64,000 nucleotides of DNA from Alkalihalophilus pseudofirmus (GTDB taxonomy: Bacteria; Bacillota; Bacilli; Bacillales; Bacillaceae_D), in contig NZ_CP117835.1 of the NCBI RefSeq assembly GCF_029094545.1, forward strand, positions 1,716,001-1,780,000, written 5' to 3'. This document shows positions 26,497 to 34,954 of the stretch, piece by piece (the first letter of the stretch is position 1; every line of letters begins with the position of its first letter). The notes beneath the pieces were generated by a model. That model was not told the DNA's origin, made no database searches, and worked only from the letters and a program-made list of their open reading frames with translations. Made by a program: the position numbers and the translations under genes.

Positions 26497-26779
26497 AACA
26501 AGAAGAAAGTTAAATGAAGTGAAAGAGCTGGTTATGAGTGTGCTTGCTGAAGATGAGAAAGCCAGATCAAATGATACATACTTATACTTAAAGTGCTTAG
26601 AGAAGAAAAATGTAGAGACATTAGAAGGCGCATACAACGCAGATTTATCAATCGTTTCAGTACATAAAATCCGACAAAAGATTCAAAACAAAGAAGGCTT
26701 ATTCTTACCAAGTGATAAAGTAATTGAGGCTCGTGAGGAATTAAATAAAGAAGTTAAAAATTATATGGTAGGTGCATAG
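26489..26779 (+). CDS. Hypothetical helical protein, 96 aa
   Basis: ATG 26489 (MSKTRRKLNEVKELVM) is 8 bases from GAGG; earlier in-frame starts lack spacing. Residues ~50-75 (NADLSIVSVHKIRQKIQNKE) look like a winged-helix or HTH segment, so DNA binding is possible. Confidence 0.58.
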   Translation: MSKTRRKLNEVKELVMSVLAEDEKARSNDTYLYLKCLEKKNVETLEGAYNADLSIVSVHKIRQKIQNKEGLFLPSDKVIEAREELNKEVKNYMVGA

Positions 26780-26791
26780 GAGGAAGTTTGC

Positions 26792-26911
26792 ATGAAAATG
26801 TACGTAAGTGAGAAGACACAAAAGAATATTGAAGGTGAAGAACTACAGGTTGTCAGAGTTGATTATAGCAAGATGAGAGATTGTGACTACGTTGTTTTTG
26901 TGAAGAAGTAA
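26792..26911 (+). CDS. Small phage protein, 39 aa
   Basis: Strong SD (TAGGAGGAAGTTTGC) before ATG 26792, ending with a TAA at 26911. Starts MKMYVSEKTQKNIEGEELQV. No family recognised. Confidence 0.5.
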   Translation: MKMYVSEKTQKNIEGEELQVVRVDYSKMRDCDYVVFVKK

Positions 26912-26956
26912 AGATTCCTAGAAGAGGGATAATGTTCATTAAGAAAGGGTGAAAAA

Positions 26957-27340
26957 ATGAATAGAGAGAAAGCAAGGGAACAATTTCAAAGATGTGACTT
27001 AGATTATTCAATGATCACTTTAGAGGATATTGATAAATTAGTTGAGATAGTAAGTGAAGAATTGCAGACATACCTTGAATATAGTGGAGAACATGCAAAA
27101 AATATGAATATGAAAGTAAGTAAATTGAGAAAGAAAGATGTAAAGGTATTAAAAGATGGTCTACATTATGCACGAATCCAAGTAGACGGTAGTTATTTCA
27201 AAAGGCGAGAAGCTATCACTTTTAGTTCAACTGGTTTTATCGGTTTTGGTGGAGAGTTAGACGATAAAAATGTTGCACCTATATTAAAAGCTTTTTGTAA
27301 ATGGTGTGAGTACGTTTCAGAAAAATCTAATGTTGCATAA
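26957..27340 (+). CDS. Hypothetical phage protein, 127 aa
   Basis: GAAAGGGTGAAAAA before ATG. The central part is strand-rich (GLHYARIQVDGSYFKRREAI) and the ends helical. No family recognised. Confidence 0.58.
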   Translation: MNREKAREQFQRCDLDYSMITLEDIDKLVEIVSEELQTYLEYSGEHAKNMNMKVSKLRKKDVKVLKDGLHYARIQVDGSYFKRREAITFSSTGFIGFGGELDDKNVAPILKAFCKWCEYVSEKSNVA

Positions 27341-27439
27341 CACGAACATTACAGTTCAGTATTAGACTTTCTAATGTTGTAAAAGTTACATTTTAAACAA
27401 AGTCTAGATTTATTATGCCTAGCTAAAGGAGACACTTGA

Positions 27440-27649
27440 ATGAATGAACTAAGAATTGCAAAGTCAGCATTAACTGACAACGTGTATGCTGGAAGGTTAC
27501 GCAAAGATGGTTTTACATGGAAAGAAGGCAAGGTTGATGTTACTAACGACTTTATAGCAGCAGTCATTGCAAGATGGAATGGTTATGAGGAAACTCTGGT
27601 TGCTGGTGATAAGAAGTATAAAGTAAGTGTGGTTGAGCTGAACGATTGA
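27440..27649 (+). CDS. Hypothetical protein, 69 aa
   Basis: AAAGGAGACACTTGA before ATG. Small basic mixed protein. Its last codons contain the -35 box of the LexA-type promoter of the next gene. Confidence 0.55.
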   Translation: MNELRIAKSALTDNVYAGRLRKDGFTWKEGKVDVTNDFIAAVIARWNGYEETLVAGDKKYKVSVVELND

Positions 27650-27689
27650 CTTCCATTTCACCTTATATTATTCTTAGAACAAACGTTCT
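27646..27689 (+). promoter_or_regulatory. Promoter with LexA/DinR box
   Basis: TTGACT (27646-27651), 17 bases, TATTCT (27669-27674), followed directly by AGAAC-AAAC-GTTCT (27676-27689). The core GAAC-N4-GTTC with AAAC as spacer fits the Bacillus LexA consensus GAACRNRYGTTC. Lying over the transcription start, it would let LexA block the promoter until DNA damage. Confidence 0.65.
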
Positions 27690-27703
27690 GTGAGGTGGGT
27701 GTA

Positions 27704-28099
27704 ATGACTAAGCCAGCAATCAATCAAGAGCAATACGAAATTGCACTTAAATTTATGATCTTACCCAATGTTCGCTTAGCATTAGAGAGAGATCTTTCTA
27801 AGATGGAAGCAGCAGATAAGTCAAATACATTTGTATTTCCAGAAGTGTATACGAATGTCATTATCAACGCCTTAGATGAGTTGGGGCGAGAGTTATGTGA
27901 AGTAAGGGTTCAAATGCGTAAATTAAATCTAACTGTGCATCAAGATAACTCAATAAAAGATAAATTTCATTTTAATTGCTTTACACCTAAAGGTAAGTTT
28001 GAAATGGTTATAATGAAAATGATGATGCGTAACCATGTAGAACGTGAAATGAAGCGGCTATTAGGTGTTAAGTTTAATGATCTAAGAGAGGGTTATTAA
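27704..28099 (+). CDS. Hypothetical protein, probably SOS-controlled, 131 aa
   Basis: ATG 27704 is 6 bases from GAGGTG. Helical protein with a methionine-rich segment (MVIMKMMMRNHVEREMKRLL). No family recognised. Because it is the first gene behind a promoter with a LexA box, it may act after DNA damage, for example at prophage induction. Confidence 0.62.
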   Translation: MTKPAINQEQYEIALKFMILPNVRLALERDLSKMEAADKSNTFVFPEVYTNVIINALDELGRELCEVRVQMRKLNLTVHQDNSIKDKFHFNCFTPKGKFEMVIMKMMMRNHVEREMKRLLGVKFNDLREGY

Positions 28100-28140
28100 T
28101 CGACTCTCAACTAATTAATAAAATTAATTAAAATTAATGC

Positions 28141-28169
28141 TTTACATGACAGAATAGATAGTGTATGAT
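28141..28169 (+). promoter_or_regulatory. Strong phage promoter
   Basis: TTTACA, 17 bases, TATGAT, preceded by ATTAAAATTAAT. The predicted start near 28176 puts a perfect SD within the first bases of the RNA. Confidence 0.65.
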
Positions 28170-28178
28170 TAATCTATC

Positions 28179-28200
28179 AAAGGAGGTGAGTACAATGTAG
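28179..28200 (+). promoter_or_regulatory. 5' leader with SD followed by ATG-TAG (start-stop element)
   Basis: AAAGGAGGTGA then ATG at 28195 followed at once by TAG. No other start codon in range fits this SD. It lies just after the predicted transcription start and 60 bases before the first real gene. It resembles 5' stabiliser SDs (STAB-SD) of Bacillus mRNAs, here with a minimal ORF. Confidence 0.6.
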
Positions 28201-28263
28201 TTTACTAGATTGCTTTAAAAACCTCAATAAAATAAATAAAAATGATTAAGGGGATGGGTTATT

Positions 28264-28470
28264 ATGAAACAAACGGTGTTCACTAAATTTGTAGAAGTTA
28301 ATCAGCCAAGAGAGAAGAAATGGTACGGTATTATTTCAGTAGAAAAAAGTGCTGATAAACTAGTTACATTTACTTCTGAACTACGTGGACAAGCTGAACG
28401 ACACTTTAAGGAACAGGCTAAGCTGCTAGGTGGGAAGTTAGATAAAAATACTGTGCGAGTTATGGGTTAA
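28264..28470 (+). CDS. Hypothetical protein, 68 aa
   Basis: AAGGGGATGGGTTATT before ATG. Small basic mixed protein (KKWYGIISVEKSADKLVTF). First gene behind the strong promoter and start-stop leader. Confidence 0.58.
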   Translation: MKQTVFTKFVEVNQPREKKWYGIISVEKSADKLVTFTSELRGQAERHFKEQAKLLGGKLDKNTVRVMG

Positions 28471-28476
28471 TAGCTA

Positions 28477-28803
28477 ATGAAGAGATATTATGTTGATCCT
28501 AAACACCTGATCAAACATTTTACTGAAATTGAAGGTGAGGACATTTTACTCGAAACATATGAGGCTGTGCAGTATGGTACAGGTACTGATGATGTGGTAG
28601 CAACCTATAAGAATAACAATCAACACATTATATCAAAGAAGGATAAAGAAAAGTGTGTTGAAGTGGTTATGCCAAGCACAGTTGATATTGAAGCAATGAA
28701 GATGGGATATCAGCAAATGGGAAAGATTAATTTGGAATTAGCTAAAGAAGGATTACATATTGAGAACGAAGCTGAAAGAGTGACAGAGGACTTACTGAAG
28801 TAA
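28477..28803 (+). CDS. Hypothetical protein, possible antitoxin-like C-terminus, 108 aa
   Basis: Starts 6 bases after the previous stop. The C-terminal YQQMGKINLELAKEGLHIE followed by NEAERVTEDLL resembles short Firmicute antitoxin/CopG-type proteins (MGELNLELAEE pattern). No toxin gene lies next to it, so I do not call it an antitoxin. Confidence 0.5.
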   Translation: MKRYYVDPKHLIKHFTEIEGEDILLETYEAVQYGTGTDDVVATYKNNNQHIISKKDKEKCVEVVMPSTVDIEAMKMGYQQMGKINLELAKEGLHIENEAERVTEDLLK

Positions 28804-28863
28804 GTATATAAATGTGCAGTTATTCGATACACAAACATAAAATTAAAAATGGAGAGTGCTATT

Positions 28864-29088
28864 ATGATTACACTTTATACAAAGTATGGTTGCCCTCAGT
28901 GCGATATGACAAAGCGTGTTTTGGATGGAGAAGGAATTGAGTACACATCAATCAATGTAGAGGATGATGCCGAAGCGTTAGATTACGTAAAAAACAATCT
29001 AGGATTTTCTTCTATGCCCGTTGTTGTAAAAGACGGGGAAGAGCCGTTTTCCGGGTTTAGACCAGACATGCTGCTAAATTTTTCATAA
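28864..29088 (+). CDS. nrdH: Glutaredoxin-like NrdH redoxin
   Basis: 74 aa from ATG 28864 (SD GGAGAGTG). Thioredoxin-fold with active site YGCPQCDMTKR and the cis-proline region SSMPVVVKDGEEPFSGFRPD, matching NrdH. It would reduce the C-terminal cysteines of ribonucleotide reductase, whose two subunit genes follow directly. Confidence 0.85.
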   Translation: MITLYTKYGCPQCDMTKRVLDGEGIEYTSINVEDDAEALDYVKNNLGFSSMPVVVKDGEEPFSGFRPDMLLNFS

Positions 29089-29142
29089 TAAATATTGAAA
29101 AACATAAAAGGAATTTAAGCAATCGGAAGGAGTTTTGCAGCA

Positions 29143-30408
29143 ATGGAATTTGAAAAAATCATTAAGAGAGATGGTAACAGTGAAAACTTTGTGGAGAGTA
29201 AAATCACCAATGCTATTATGAAAGCAGGTAAAGAGACAGGAGAATTTGGTAAGGATGAGTCAGAAAGATTAACTAGTGATGTACTTGAGATTATGGAGAC
29301 TAGTCATAAACAAGGGGATCTAACTGTAGAGAAAGTGCAGGATTATGTAGAAGAGGCGTTACTTAATTCCTCTTTTAATAAAACAGCAAAAGCATATATT
29401 ATTTATCGTGAAAAGAAAAAACAAATGCGAAAACGCAACATATTTAAACACAGATTAAATTTGAAGCCTTACGAATACCCAGAATTGGAAGAGTATAAAT
29501 CTGCCATACAACACTCTTACTGGTTGCATACGGAATTTAATTACGTATCAGACATTCATGATTACAAAGTAAATGTTACCGAATCAGAGCGAAGTGTTCT
29601 TAAAAATGCAATGTTGGCAATTGCCCAAGTAGAAGTAGCGGTTAAGTCTTTTTGGGGCAATATACATAATCGTTTACCAAAGCCAGAAATAGGTGCGGTC
29701 GGTGCAACTTTTTCTGAAAGTGAGGTTAGACACCATGATGCCTATTCCCACCTTCTAGAAATACTGGGGTTAAATGATGAATTTAAAAGGATTAAAGAAA
29801 TACCAGCATTATCACAAAGGGTAAATTATCTATCTCAGGCTGTCAAACATGCTAAAACTGAAGATGATAGAGATTTTACGTTATCTGTCTTATTATTTTC
29901 ATTGTTCATCGAACATGTCTCTTTATTTTCTCAATTCCTAATTATTATGTCGTTCAATAAACATAAGAATCTATTCAAGGGAATGTCAAATGTTATCGAA
30001 GCTACATCAAAAGAAGAGCAGATACACGGTTTGTTTGGAATTGATATTGTTAATACAATTCGTGATGAACGACCTGAATGGTTCGATGAGGATATGACCA
30101 TTAAAGTATACGAGGCTTGTCGAGAATCGTACGAATCAGAAGAAAAGGTTATTGACTGGATCTATGAGAACGGAGACTTAGATTTTTTACCTAAAGAGCT
30201 AGTGAAAGAGTTTATTAAGAGTAGATTAAACAATTCCTTAAAGAGCATAGGTTATGATCCAATCTTTGATGTAAATGAGAAATTACTTCAAGAAACAGAT
30301 TGGTTTGATGAGGAATTGCTTACTACGAAACATGTAGATTTCTTTGTGAAAAGAAGTGTTAATTATTCAAAAAGAACGAAAAGCATAACTTCTGACGATC
30401 TATTTTGA
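29143..30408 (+). CDS. nrdF: Ribonucleotide reductase class I small subunit with N-terminal ATP-cone
   Basis: 421 aa. Residues 1-~95 are an ATP-cone (IIKRDGNSENFVESKITNAI, TSHKQGDLTVEKVQDYVEEA, KAYIIYREKKKQ), normally found on the large subunit. The rest is the di-metal radical subunit with ligands in AIAQVEVAVKSFW, SESEVRHHDAYSHLLE (Glu-x2-His and the radical-position Tyr), SLFIEHVSLFSQF and SKEEQIHGLFG. Cone-bearing small subunits are known from a minority of bacteria, where the cone controls oligomer state directly. It pairs with the cone-less large subunit downstream. Confidence 0.9.
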   Translation: MEFEKIIKRDGNSENFVESKITNAIMKAGKETGEFGKDESERLTSDVLEIMETSHKQGDLTVEKVQDYVEEALLNSSFNKTAKAYIIYREKKKQMRKRNIFKHRLNLKPYEYPELEEYKSAIQHSYWLHTEFNYVSDIHDYKVNVTESERSVLKNAMLAIAQVEVAVKSFWGNIHNRLPKPEIGAVGATFSESEVRHHDAYSHLLEILGLNDEFKRIKEIPALSQRVNYLSQAVKHAKTEDDRDFTLSVLLFSLFIEHVSLFSQFLIIMSFNKHKNLFKGMSNVIEATSKEEQIHGLFGIDIVNTIRDERPEWFDEDMTIKVYEACRESYESEEKVIDWIYENGDLDFLPKELVKEFIKSRLNNSLKSIGYDPIFDVNEKLLQETDWFDEELLTTKHVDFFVKRSVNYSKRTKSITSDDLF

Positions 30409-30454
30409 TTTAGAAGTTATAGGTGGTGATTTTAAACAAAAAGGAGAATTGTAT

Positions 30455-32131
30455 ATGTCATTTGAATGGTTGAATGAAGACAGCAAGAAGTTTTTAGAAC
30501 GAGGATATCTAATCAAAGGTGTAACTCCTCAAGAGCGAGTAAAACAAATTGCAGATCGTGCCGAAGAAATCTTAGGGATAGAAGGATTTAGTAATAAGTT
30601 TTACGACTACATGGGTAAGGGTTATTACTCCCTATCTTCACCTGTATGGTCGAATTTTGGCACAAATAAAGGGCTGCCTATCAGTTGCTATGGCTCTAAT
30701 GTGTCTGACTATATGGGAGATATACTACGTGCTCAATCAGAGGTTGGCATGATGAGTAAGCTAGGTGGGGGAACTGCTGGTTATTTCGGTAATTTACGAC
30801 CTAGAGGTAGTGAAATTACTAATAACGGAACATCATCTGGAGCAGTTCATTTTATGAAGCTATTTGAGAGTGTCATTGACACCGTATCTCAAGGAAGCAG
30901 CCGCAGAGGACGATTCTCACCGTATCTTCCTATTGACCATGACGATATTGATGAATTTTTAGATATTGGAACAGAGGGCAATCCTATTCAGGAGTTAACA
31001 CATGCAGTCACTGTAACCGATGAGTGGATGCAGGAAATGATTGATGGGGACAAAGAAAAACGTAGGATTTGGGCTAAGTTAATTCAGAAAAGAGTTGAAA
31101 TGGGGTATCCTTATATTCTATTTACAGATACAGTGAATCGAGATACGGTAGATGTGTATAAGGATAAGGGATTGAAAATTAATCACAGTCAGCTTTGTTC
31201 GGAAATCACATTGCCTACTAACGATGAATGGTCTTTTGTATGTTGCTTGGCATCAATGAATATCTTGCATTACGATGAGTGGAAGAATACGGATGCAGTG
31301 GAGACAATGATTTATTTCTTAGATGCAGTAATGAGCGAGTTTATTTCAAAATTAGAAGTATTTAGAGACTCTGACTTAAGAGAAGATCAACTAACATTTG
31401 CATACATGGAAAAAGCTTATAAGTTTGCAGTAGAAAATAGAGCTTTAGGATTAGGAGTGTTAGGGTGGCATTCGTATCTTCAGTCTAATATGATTCCATT
31501 CGAAAGTCTCGAAGCTAAGACGTTAAATGCCTACGTGTTCAAGACTATGCGTGACAGTGCTTACAAAGCTTCGGAAGAATTGGCTAAGCTATATGGGGAG
31601 CCAAAAGTATTAGAAGGATATGGTAGACGTAATACATGTCTCTTGGCAGTAGCTCCAACAACTAGCTCGGCATTTATTTTAGGTCAAGTCAGCCAAAGTA
31701 TCGAGCCAATCTGGTCAAACAATTACGTTAAAGATATGGCTAAGGACAAGGTAACAATCCAAAATCCTTATCTGAAAAAGTTACTAAAAGAGAAGGATAA
31801 AGATACAAGAGAAGTTTGGATGGATATTCGCAAACATGATGGCTCTGTTCAACATCTTGATTTTCTTACGGAAAATGAGAAACAGGTATTCAAGACATTC
31901 AGTGAGATTAACCAGTTTACTATTTTAGATCAGGCTTCAGTTAGACAGCAATTTATTGACCAGTCACAATCATTAAATATCATGGTTAATCCAAAAACGT
32001 CTGCAAAAGAAATTAATGAGTTACTCATATTTGCTTGGGAGAATAAGATTAAGACATTATACTATCAGCACTCTACGAATGCAGCACAACAATTTAACAA
32101 AGATAAAATTTGCATTTCGTGTGAAGCATAG
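30455..32131 (+). CDS. nrdE: Ribonucleotide reductase class I large subunit, cone-less
   Basis: 558 aa from ATG 30455 (SD AAAGGAG), much shorter than the usual ~700. It starts directly in the NrdE N-terminal barrel region without an ATP-cone. Active-site elements are present: PISCYGS, HSQLCSEI, CCLASMN, the paired tyrosines in TLYYQHST and a C-terminal CISC redox pair. It reduces ribonucleotides for phage DNA synthesis with the cone-bearing NrdF and NrdH. Unlike SPbeta, as I recall it, there is no intron or intein in either subunit gene. Confidence 0.92.
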   Translation: MSFEWLNEDSKKFLERGYLIKGVTPQERVKQIADRAEEILGIEGFSNKFYDYMGKGYYSLSSPVWSNFGTNKGLPISCYGSNVSDYMGDILRAQSEVGMMSKLGGGTAGYFGNLRPRGSEITNNGTSSGAVHFMKLFESVIDTVSQGSSRRGRFSPYLPIDHDDIDEFLDIGTEGNPIQELTHAVTVTDEWMQEMIDGDKEKRRIWAKLIQKRVEMGYPYILFTDTVNRDTVDVYKDKGLKINHSQLCSEITLPTNDEWSFVCCLASMNILHYDEWKNTDAVETMIYFLDAVMSEFISKLEVFRDSDLREDQLTFAYMEKAYKFAVENRALGLGVLGWHSYLQSNMIPFESLEAKTLNAYVFKTMRDSAYKASEELAKLYGEPKVLEGYGRRNTCLLAVAPTTSSAFILGQVSQSIEPIWSNNYVKDMAKDKVTIQNPYLKKLLKEKDKDTREVWMDIRKHDGSVQHLDFLTENEKQVFKTFSEINQFTILDQASVRQQFIDQSQSLNIMVNPKTSAKEINELLIFAWENKIKTLYYQHSTNAAQQFNKDKICISCEA

Positions 32132-32220
32132 AGTCTAAAATAAAATAAAATATATAATGAGAGGGGTTAGCCCCCTCTCTACACAAACTATCAGCAGAAC
32201 AAAAGGAGAATGATTTACAT

Positions 32221-32817
32221 ATGAAAGAACTTAAAATTAACTCACTAGTATTTGATAAGCAAAATAAAAGAAAAGGTAAGCTACTTTCCTTTGGACGTGA
32301 CATGGGCAAGACTGCAGCAGTTGAATTTATCACTTCATATAATGAAGAAACTAAAGAACGGACAACTAAAGTTGAGCAAGTAGAAACTAAGTATTTGACT
32401 CCATATCGCAAACCCAAGCCTAAAAAATACAATCCTAATGAGATGTATTGGATGGTTAAAGAGTTTCACGAGGCGTTTAACCATCCCGTATCAGAAAAAC
32501 CCATCAAATTAGACGTTGCCAGAGTTGTAGATAGATATAAATGGATTCTTGAGGAAATTGATGAGTTTAAAGAAGCACAAACACTTGTAGACCAAGTAGA
32601 TGCACTAATTGACACGCTCTATCTCACAATTGGCACATTAGTAGAGATGGGGGTTAAGCCATACACACCTTTCAAAATTGTGCAAAATGCTAATATGTCA
32701 AAATTATTCCCTGATGGAAAGCCTAGATATAAGGATGATGGTAAAATTATGAAGCCGGATACATTTATCTCTCCAGAGCCACTTTTGGAGAAAGAAATTT
32801 CAAGGCAAGGAAAATAG
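32221..32817 (+). CDS. MazG-like nucleotide pyrophosphohydrolase with N-terminal barrel
   Basis: 198 aa, AAAAGGAG before ATG. Residues 1-65 form a small strand-rich module (INSLVFDKQNKRKGKLLSFG). Residues 75-190 are an all-alpha NTP pyrophosphohydrolase of MazG/HisE kind: ILEEIDEFKEA (EExxE) and QVDALIDTLYLTIGTLVEMG (ExxD-type). Such enzymes remove aberrant or excess nucleotides; the neighbours are nucleotide-synthesis genes. Confidence 0.78.
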   Translation: MKELKINSLVFDKQNKRKGKLLSFGRDMGKTAAVEFITSYNEETKERTTKVEQVETKYLTPYRKPKPKKYNPNEMYWMVKEFHEAFNHPVSEKPIKLDVARVVDRYKWILEEIDEFKEAQTLVDQVDALIDTLYLTIGTLVEMGVKPYTPFKIVQNANMSKLFPDGKPRYKDDGKIMKPDTFISPEPLLEKEISRQGK

Positions 32818-32825
32818 CATTGATC

Positions 32826-34112
32826 ATGGTCGAGAGTGTTGGTGGTTGTATTTTTGAAGCCTATGGTTTCATTTATGTCACCACCAACATAAATAATGGG
32901 AAAAGATATGTGGGATCAAAAGTATTTAGCTATCCCAGTGGCAAGAAAACTAATTGGGAATCTTACTTAGGGAGTGGAAAGGCACTAAAGAGCGCTATAA
33001 ATAAACATGGGAGAGAATCTTTCTATAAGGAAATAATTTATATCGCCAACTCAGTCGAAGAATTAGAGCAGATGGAGACATATTACATACTCTTGTTTAA
33101 TGCCGCAGTCTCAAAAGATTGGTATAACATAAAAGAAGGCAGCAATCTAAGTGGTAGTTCAATTAAAGGAAAAACTGATGTTGAGATTAAGCTATTAAAA
33201 AATAAATTAAGCACCGCCAATAAAATTAAGTGGAAGTCTAAGAGTGAAGAAGAGAAGGTTCGTTGGAAGGAGAATATTAGTAGGGGACACTCTACAAGAA
33301 GTACAGAAGATAAAGAAATAACTAAAATAAAGTTAAGAGTAACTCTTAACAATAAAACCCCTCAAGAAAAACTGAACACTATAAATAAAAGAATATTAAC
33401 TTATGAGCAAAAAACAGAAGAAGAAAAAGAAATTTTCTCCACTAAGGTTTCAAAAGAGGTAAAAAAGATATGGGAGAAAAGAACACCTGAACAGGTAAAA
33501 TTAATAGCTGATAAAATATCACATTCAAACAAATTGGCATATGAAAATTTATCAGAAGAAGACAAGGATAATAGGAGAAGGGTGGTATCCGCCCGAACCA
33601 AGGGTTCGAAAAACGGATTTTACGGAAAGACTCACTCAGAAGAAACTAGAAAAAGAATGAGAGAGAAAAAGATGGGAGATAAATCCCCAAAGGCTAAAAA
33701 AGTTTACCTCTATGACCCTAATGGGAAACTCTTAAAAGAATTTAGCACACTAAAAGAAGCAAGCACCTATCTAGTTGAAAAAGAGTATGTAAATAAAGTG
33801 AATGGAGGGAAATCTGCAATCAAAAGAAGTATAGAGCGAGGATGTCCAGTGTTTGGAATTCAGTTTTCTTTTGGTGGGTTTGATTATGTTGGAGAAAATT
33901 ATCTGATAGCAAACCCTAAAAAGAAAACTGATAAAAAGCAAAACGTTACTATTCATGACAAGAGAGAAGATGTGAAGTACGAATTTACAACCATAGACGA
34001 AGCTGTTGAATCACTCAAAGATTATGAGGCGACATATCCAAAAATATACAAACGAGCAAATACAGGAAAGTTGTTTGCAGGTCGATTTGAAATACTATTT
34101 TCCAAAACATAA
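32826..34112 (+). CDS. Freestanding GIY-YIG homing endonuclease
   Basis: 428 aa; ATG 32826 or TTG 32820, no good SD. GIY-YIG domain: FIYVTTNINNGKRYVGSKVF, ESYLGSGKALKSAINKHG, then EQMETYYI with the catalytic Glu. NUMOD3-like segment GSKNGFYGKTHSEETRKRMR and NUMOD1-like DNA-contact segments (KVYLYDPNGKLLKEFSTLKE) follow. The middle (about 110-260) is a very charged repeat-like helical linker. It sits right after the nucleotide genes, 8 bases from the MazG-like gene, as an SegA-type freestanding mobile gene. Confidence 0.88.
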   Translation: MVESVGGCIFEAYGFIYVTTNINNGKRYVGSKVFSYPSGKKTNWESYLGSGKALKSAINKHGRESFYKEIIYIANSVEELEQMETYYILLFNAAVSKDWYNIKEGSNLSGSSIKGKTDVEIKLLKNKLSTANKIKWKSKSEEEKVRWKENISRGHSTRSTEDKEITKIKLRVTLNNKTPQEKLNTINKRILTYEQKTEEEKEIFSTKVSKEVKKIWEKRTPEQVKLIADKISHSNKLAYENLSEEDKDNRRRVVSARTKGSKNGFYGKTHSEETRKRMREKKMGDKSPKAKKVYLYDPNGKLLKEFSTLKEASTYLVEKEYVNKVNGGKSAIKRSIERGCPVFGIQFSFGGFDYVGENYLIANPKKKTDKKQNVTIHDKREDVKYEFTTIDEAVESLKDYEATYPKIYKRANTGKLFAGRFEILFSKT

Positions 34113-34184
34113 ATTTTATTCAGTCTAGGTGGGATTCATCTCTCACCTAGATAAAATTAAAAACTACTTAAAAGGAGCTTCTAC

Positions 34185-34721
34185 ATGAGAAATCATAAAG
34201 CAATATTTAAACAGTCTCACAAAAAGTATGATTATATAGTCAAACATAGAAAACTAGATTCTTTCGATGCCTCAGGGTTACCTAGGTTAATAGAATGCAC
34301 CCCATTTATTGAAGCACTAATAGTAGATGACCTTGACAAACCTTATTCTCTAATCACAGAGTGTGATCTAGATAAGCCTGAGTTAGAAATTGGTGATGAG
34401 ATTTTTGTCAATGAACTAAACAAGCTTGGTGAAGTTGAGGAAAAACATAGAACAACTGGCAATGAAATAATCTATTATTTACATATTTACGGTGCAGATC
34501 CCGATCAAAATCTTGAAGGGAAAGAAAAGGCTAAACAAGAATTAATCGAAACAACGAAGGAGTATGAGCAGAGATTAGCTCAAGAAAAATTAGAAGAAGG
34601 AGGGAAAGATAAGGTAGAGAGCAACACAGATACAGACTTTAACAATACAACTGAAACCATCAAGCCTAATAAATCTCTCTTCACTAGAATAAAAGAACTT
34701 TTCCAATGGAAGGAAGACTAA
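34185..34721 (+). CDS. Hypothetical acidic protein, 178 aa
   Basis: AAAAGGAGCTTCTAC before ATG. N-terminal strand-rich half, then a charged coiled coil (EKAKQELIETTKEYEQRLAQ) and a low-complexity tail. No family recognised. Confidence 0.58.
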   Translation: MRNHKAIFKQSHKKYDYIVKHRKLDSFDASGLPRLIECTPFIEALIVDDLDKPYSLITECDLDKPELEIGDEIFVNELNKLGEVEEKHRTTGNEIIYYLHIYGADPDQNLEGKEKAKQELIETTKEYEQRLAQEKLEEGGKDKVESNTDTDFNNTTETIKPNKSLFTRIKELFQWKED

Positions 34722-34722
34722 C

Positions 34723-34917
34723 ATGACATTCACAATCAAATCACTTGAAACTACAGCTAAGCGATTAATCAAACAAATCAATGAACATAAGATTAAATTA
34801 AATAATAATGATTACATAGATGACTTACAAAAAGTCCAGATTACAAACTTAATTAAACGTATGCAGCATGACTATGAAGGTACATTGCAAGCTATTGATA
34901 TGTTACAAGGAAACTAA
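34723..34917 (+). CDS. Hypothetical small helical protein, 64 aa
   Basis: Starts 1 base after the previous stop, with GGAAGGA upstream. Two or three amphipathic helices (DLQKVQITNLIKRMQHDY). No family recognised. Confidence 0.58.
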   Translation: MTFTIKSLETTAKRLIKQINEHKIKLNNNDYIDDLQKVQITNLIKRMQHDYEGTLQAIDMLQGN

Positions 34918-34954
34918 AATTATATAAAACAGATATATTATAGGAGGCTATCCA

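Noticed and set aside
28477-28803. Toxin-antitoxin pair with 28264-28470
   Set aside because: Only a weak antitoxin-like C-terminus; the neighbour does not resemble a known toxin.
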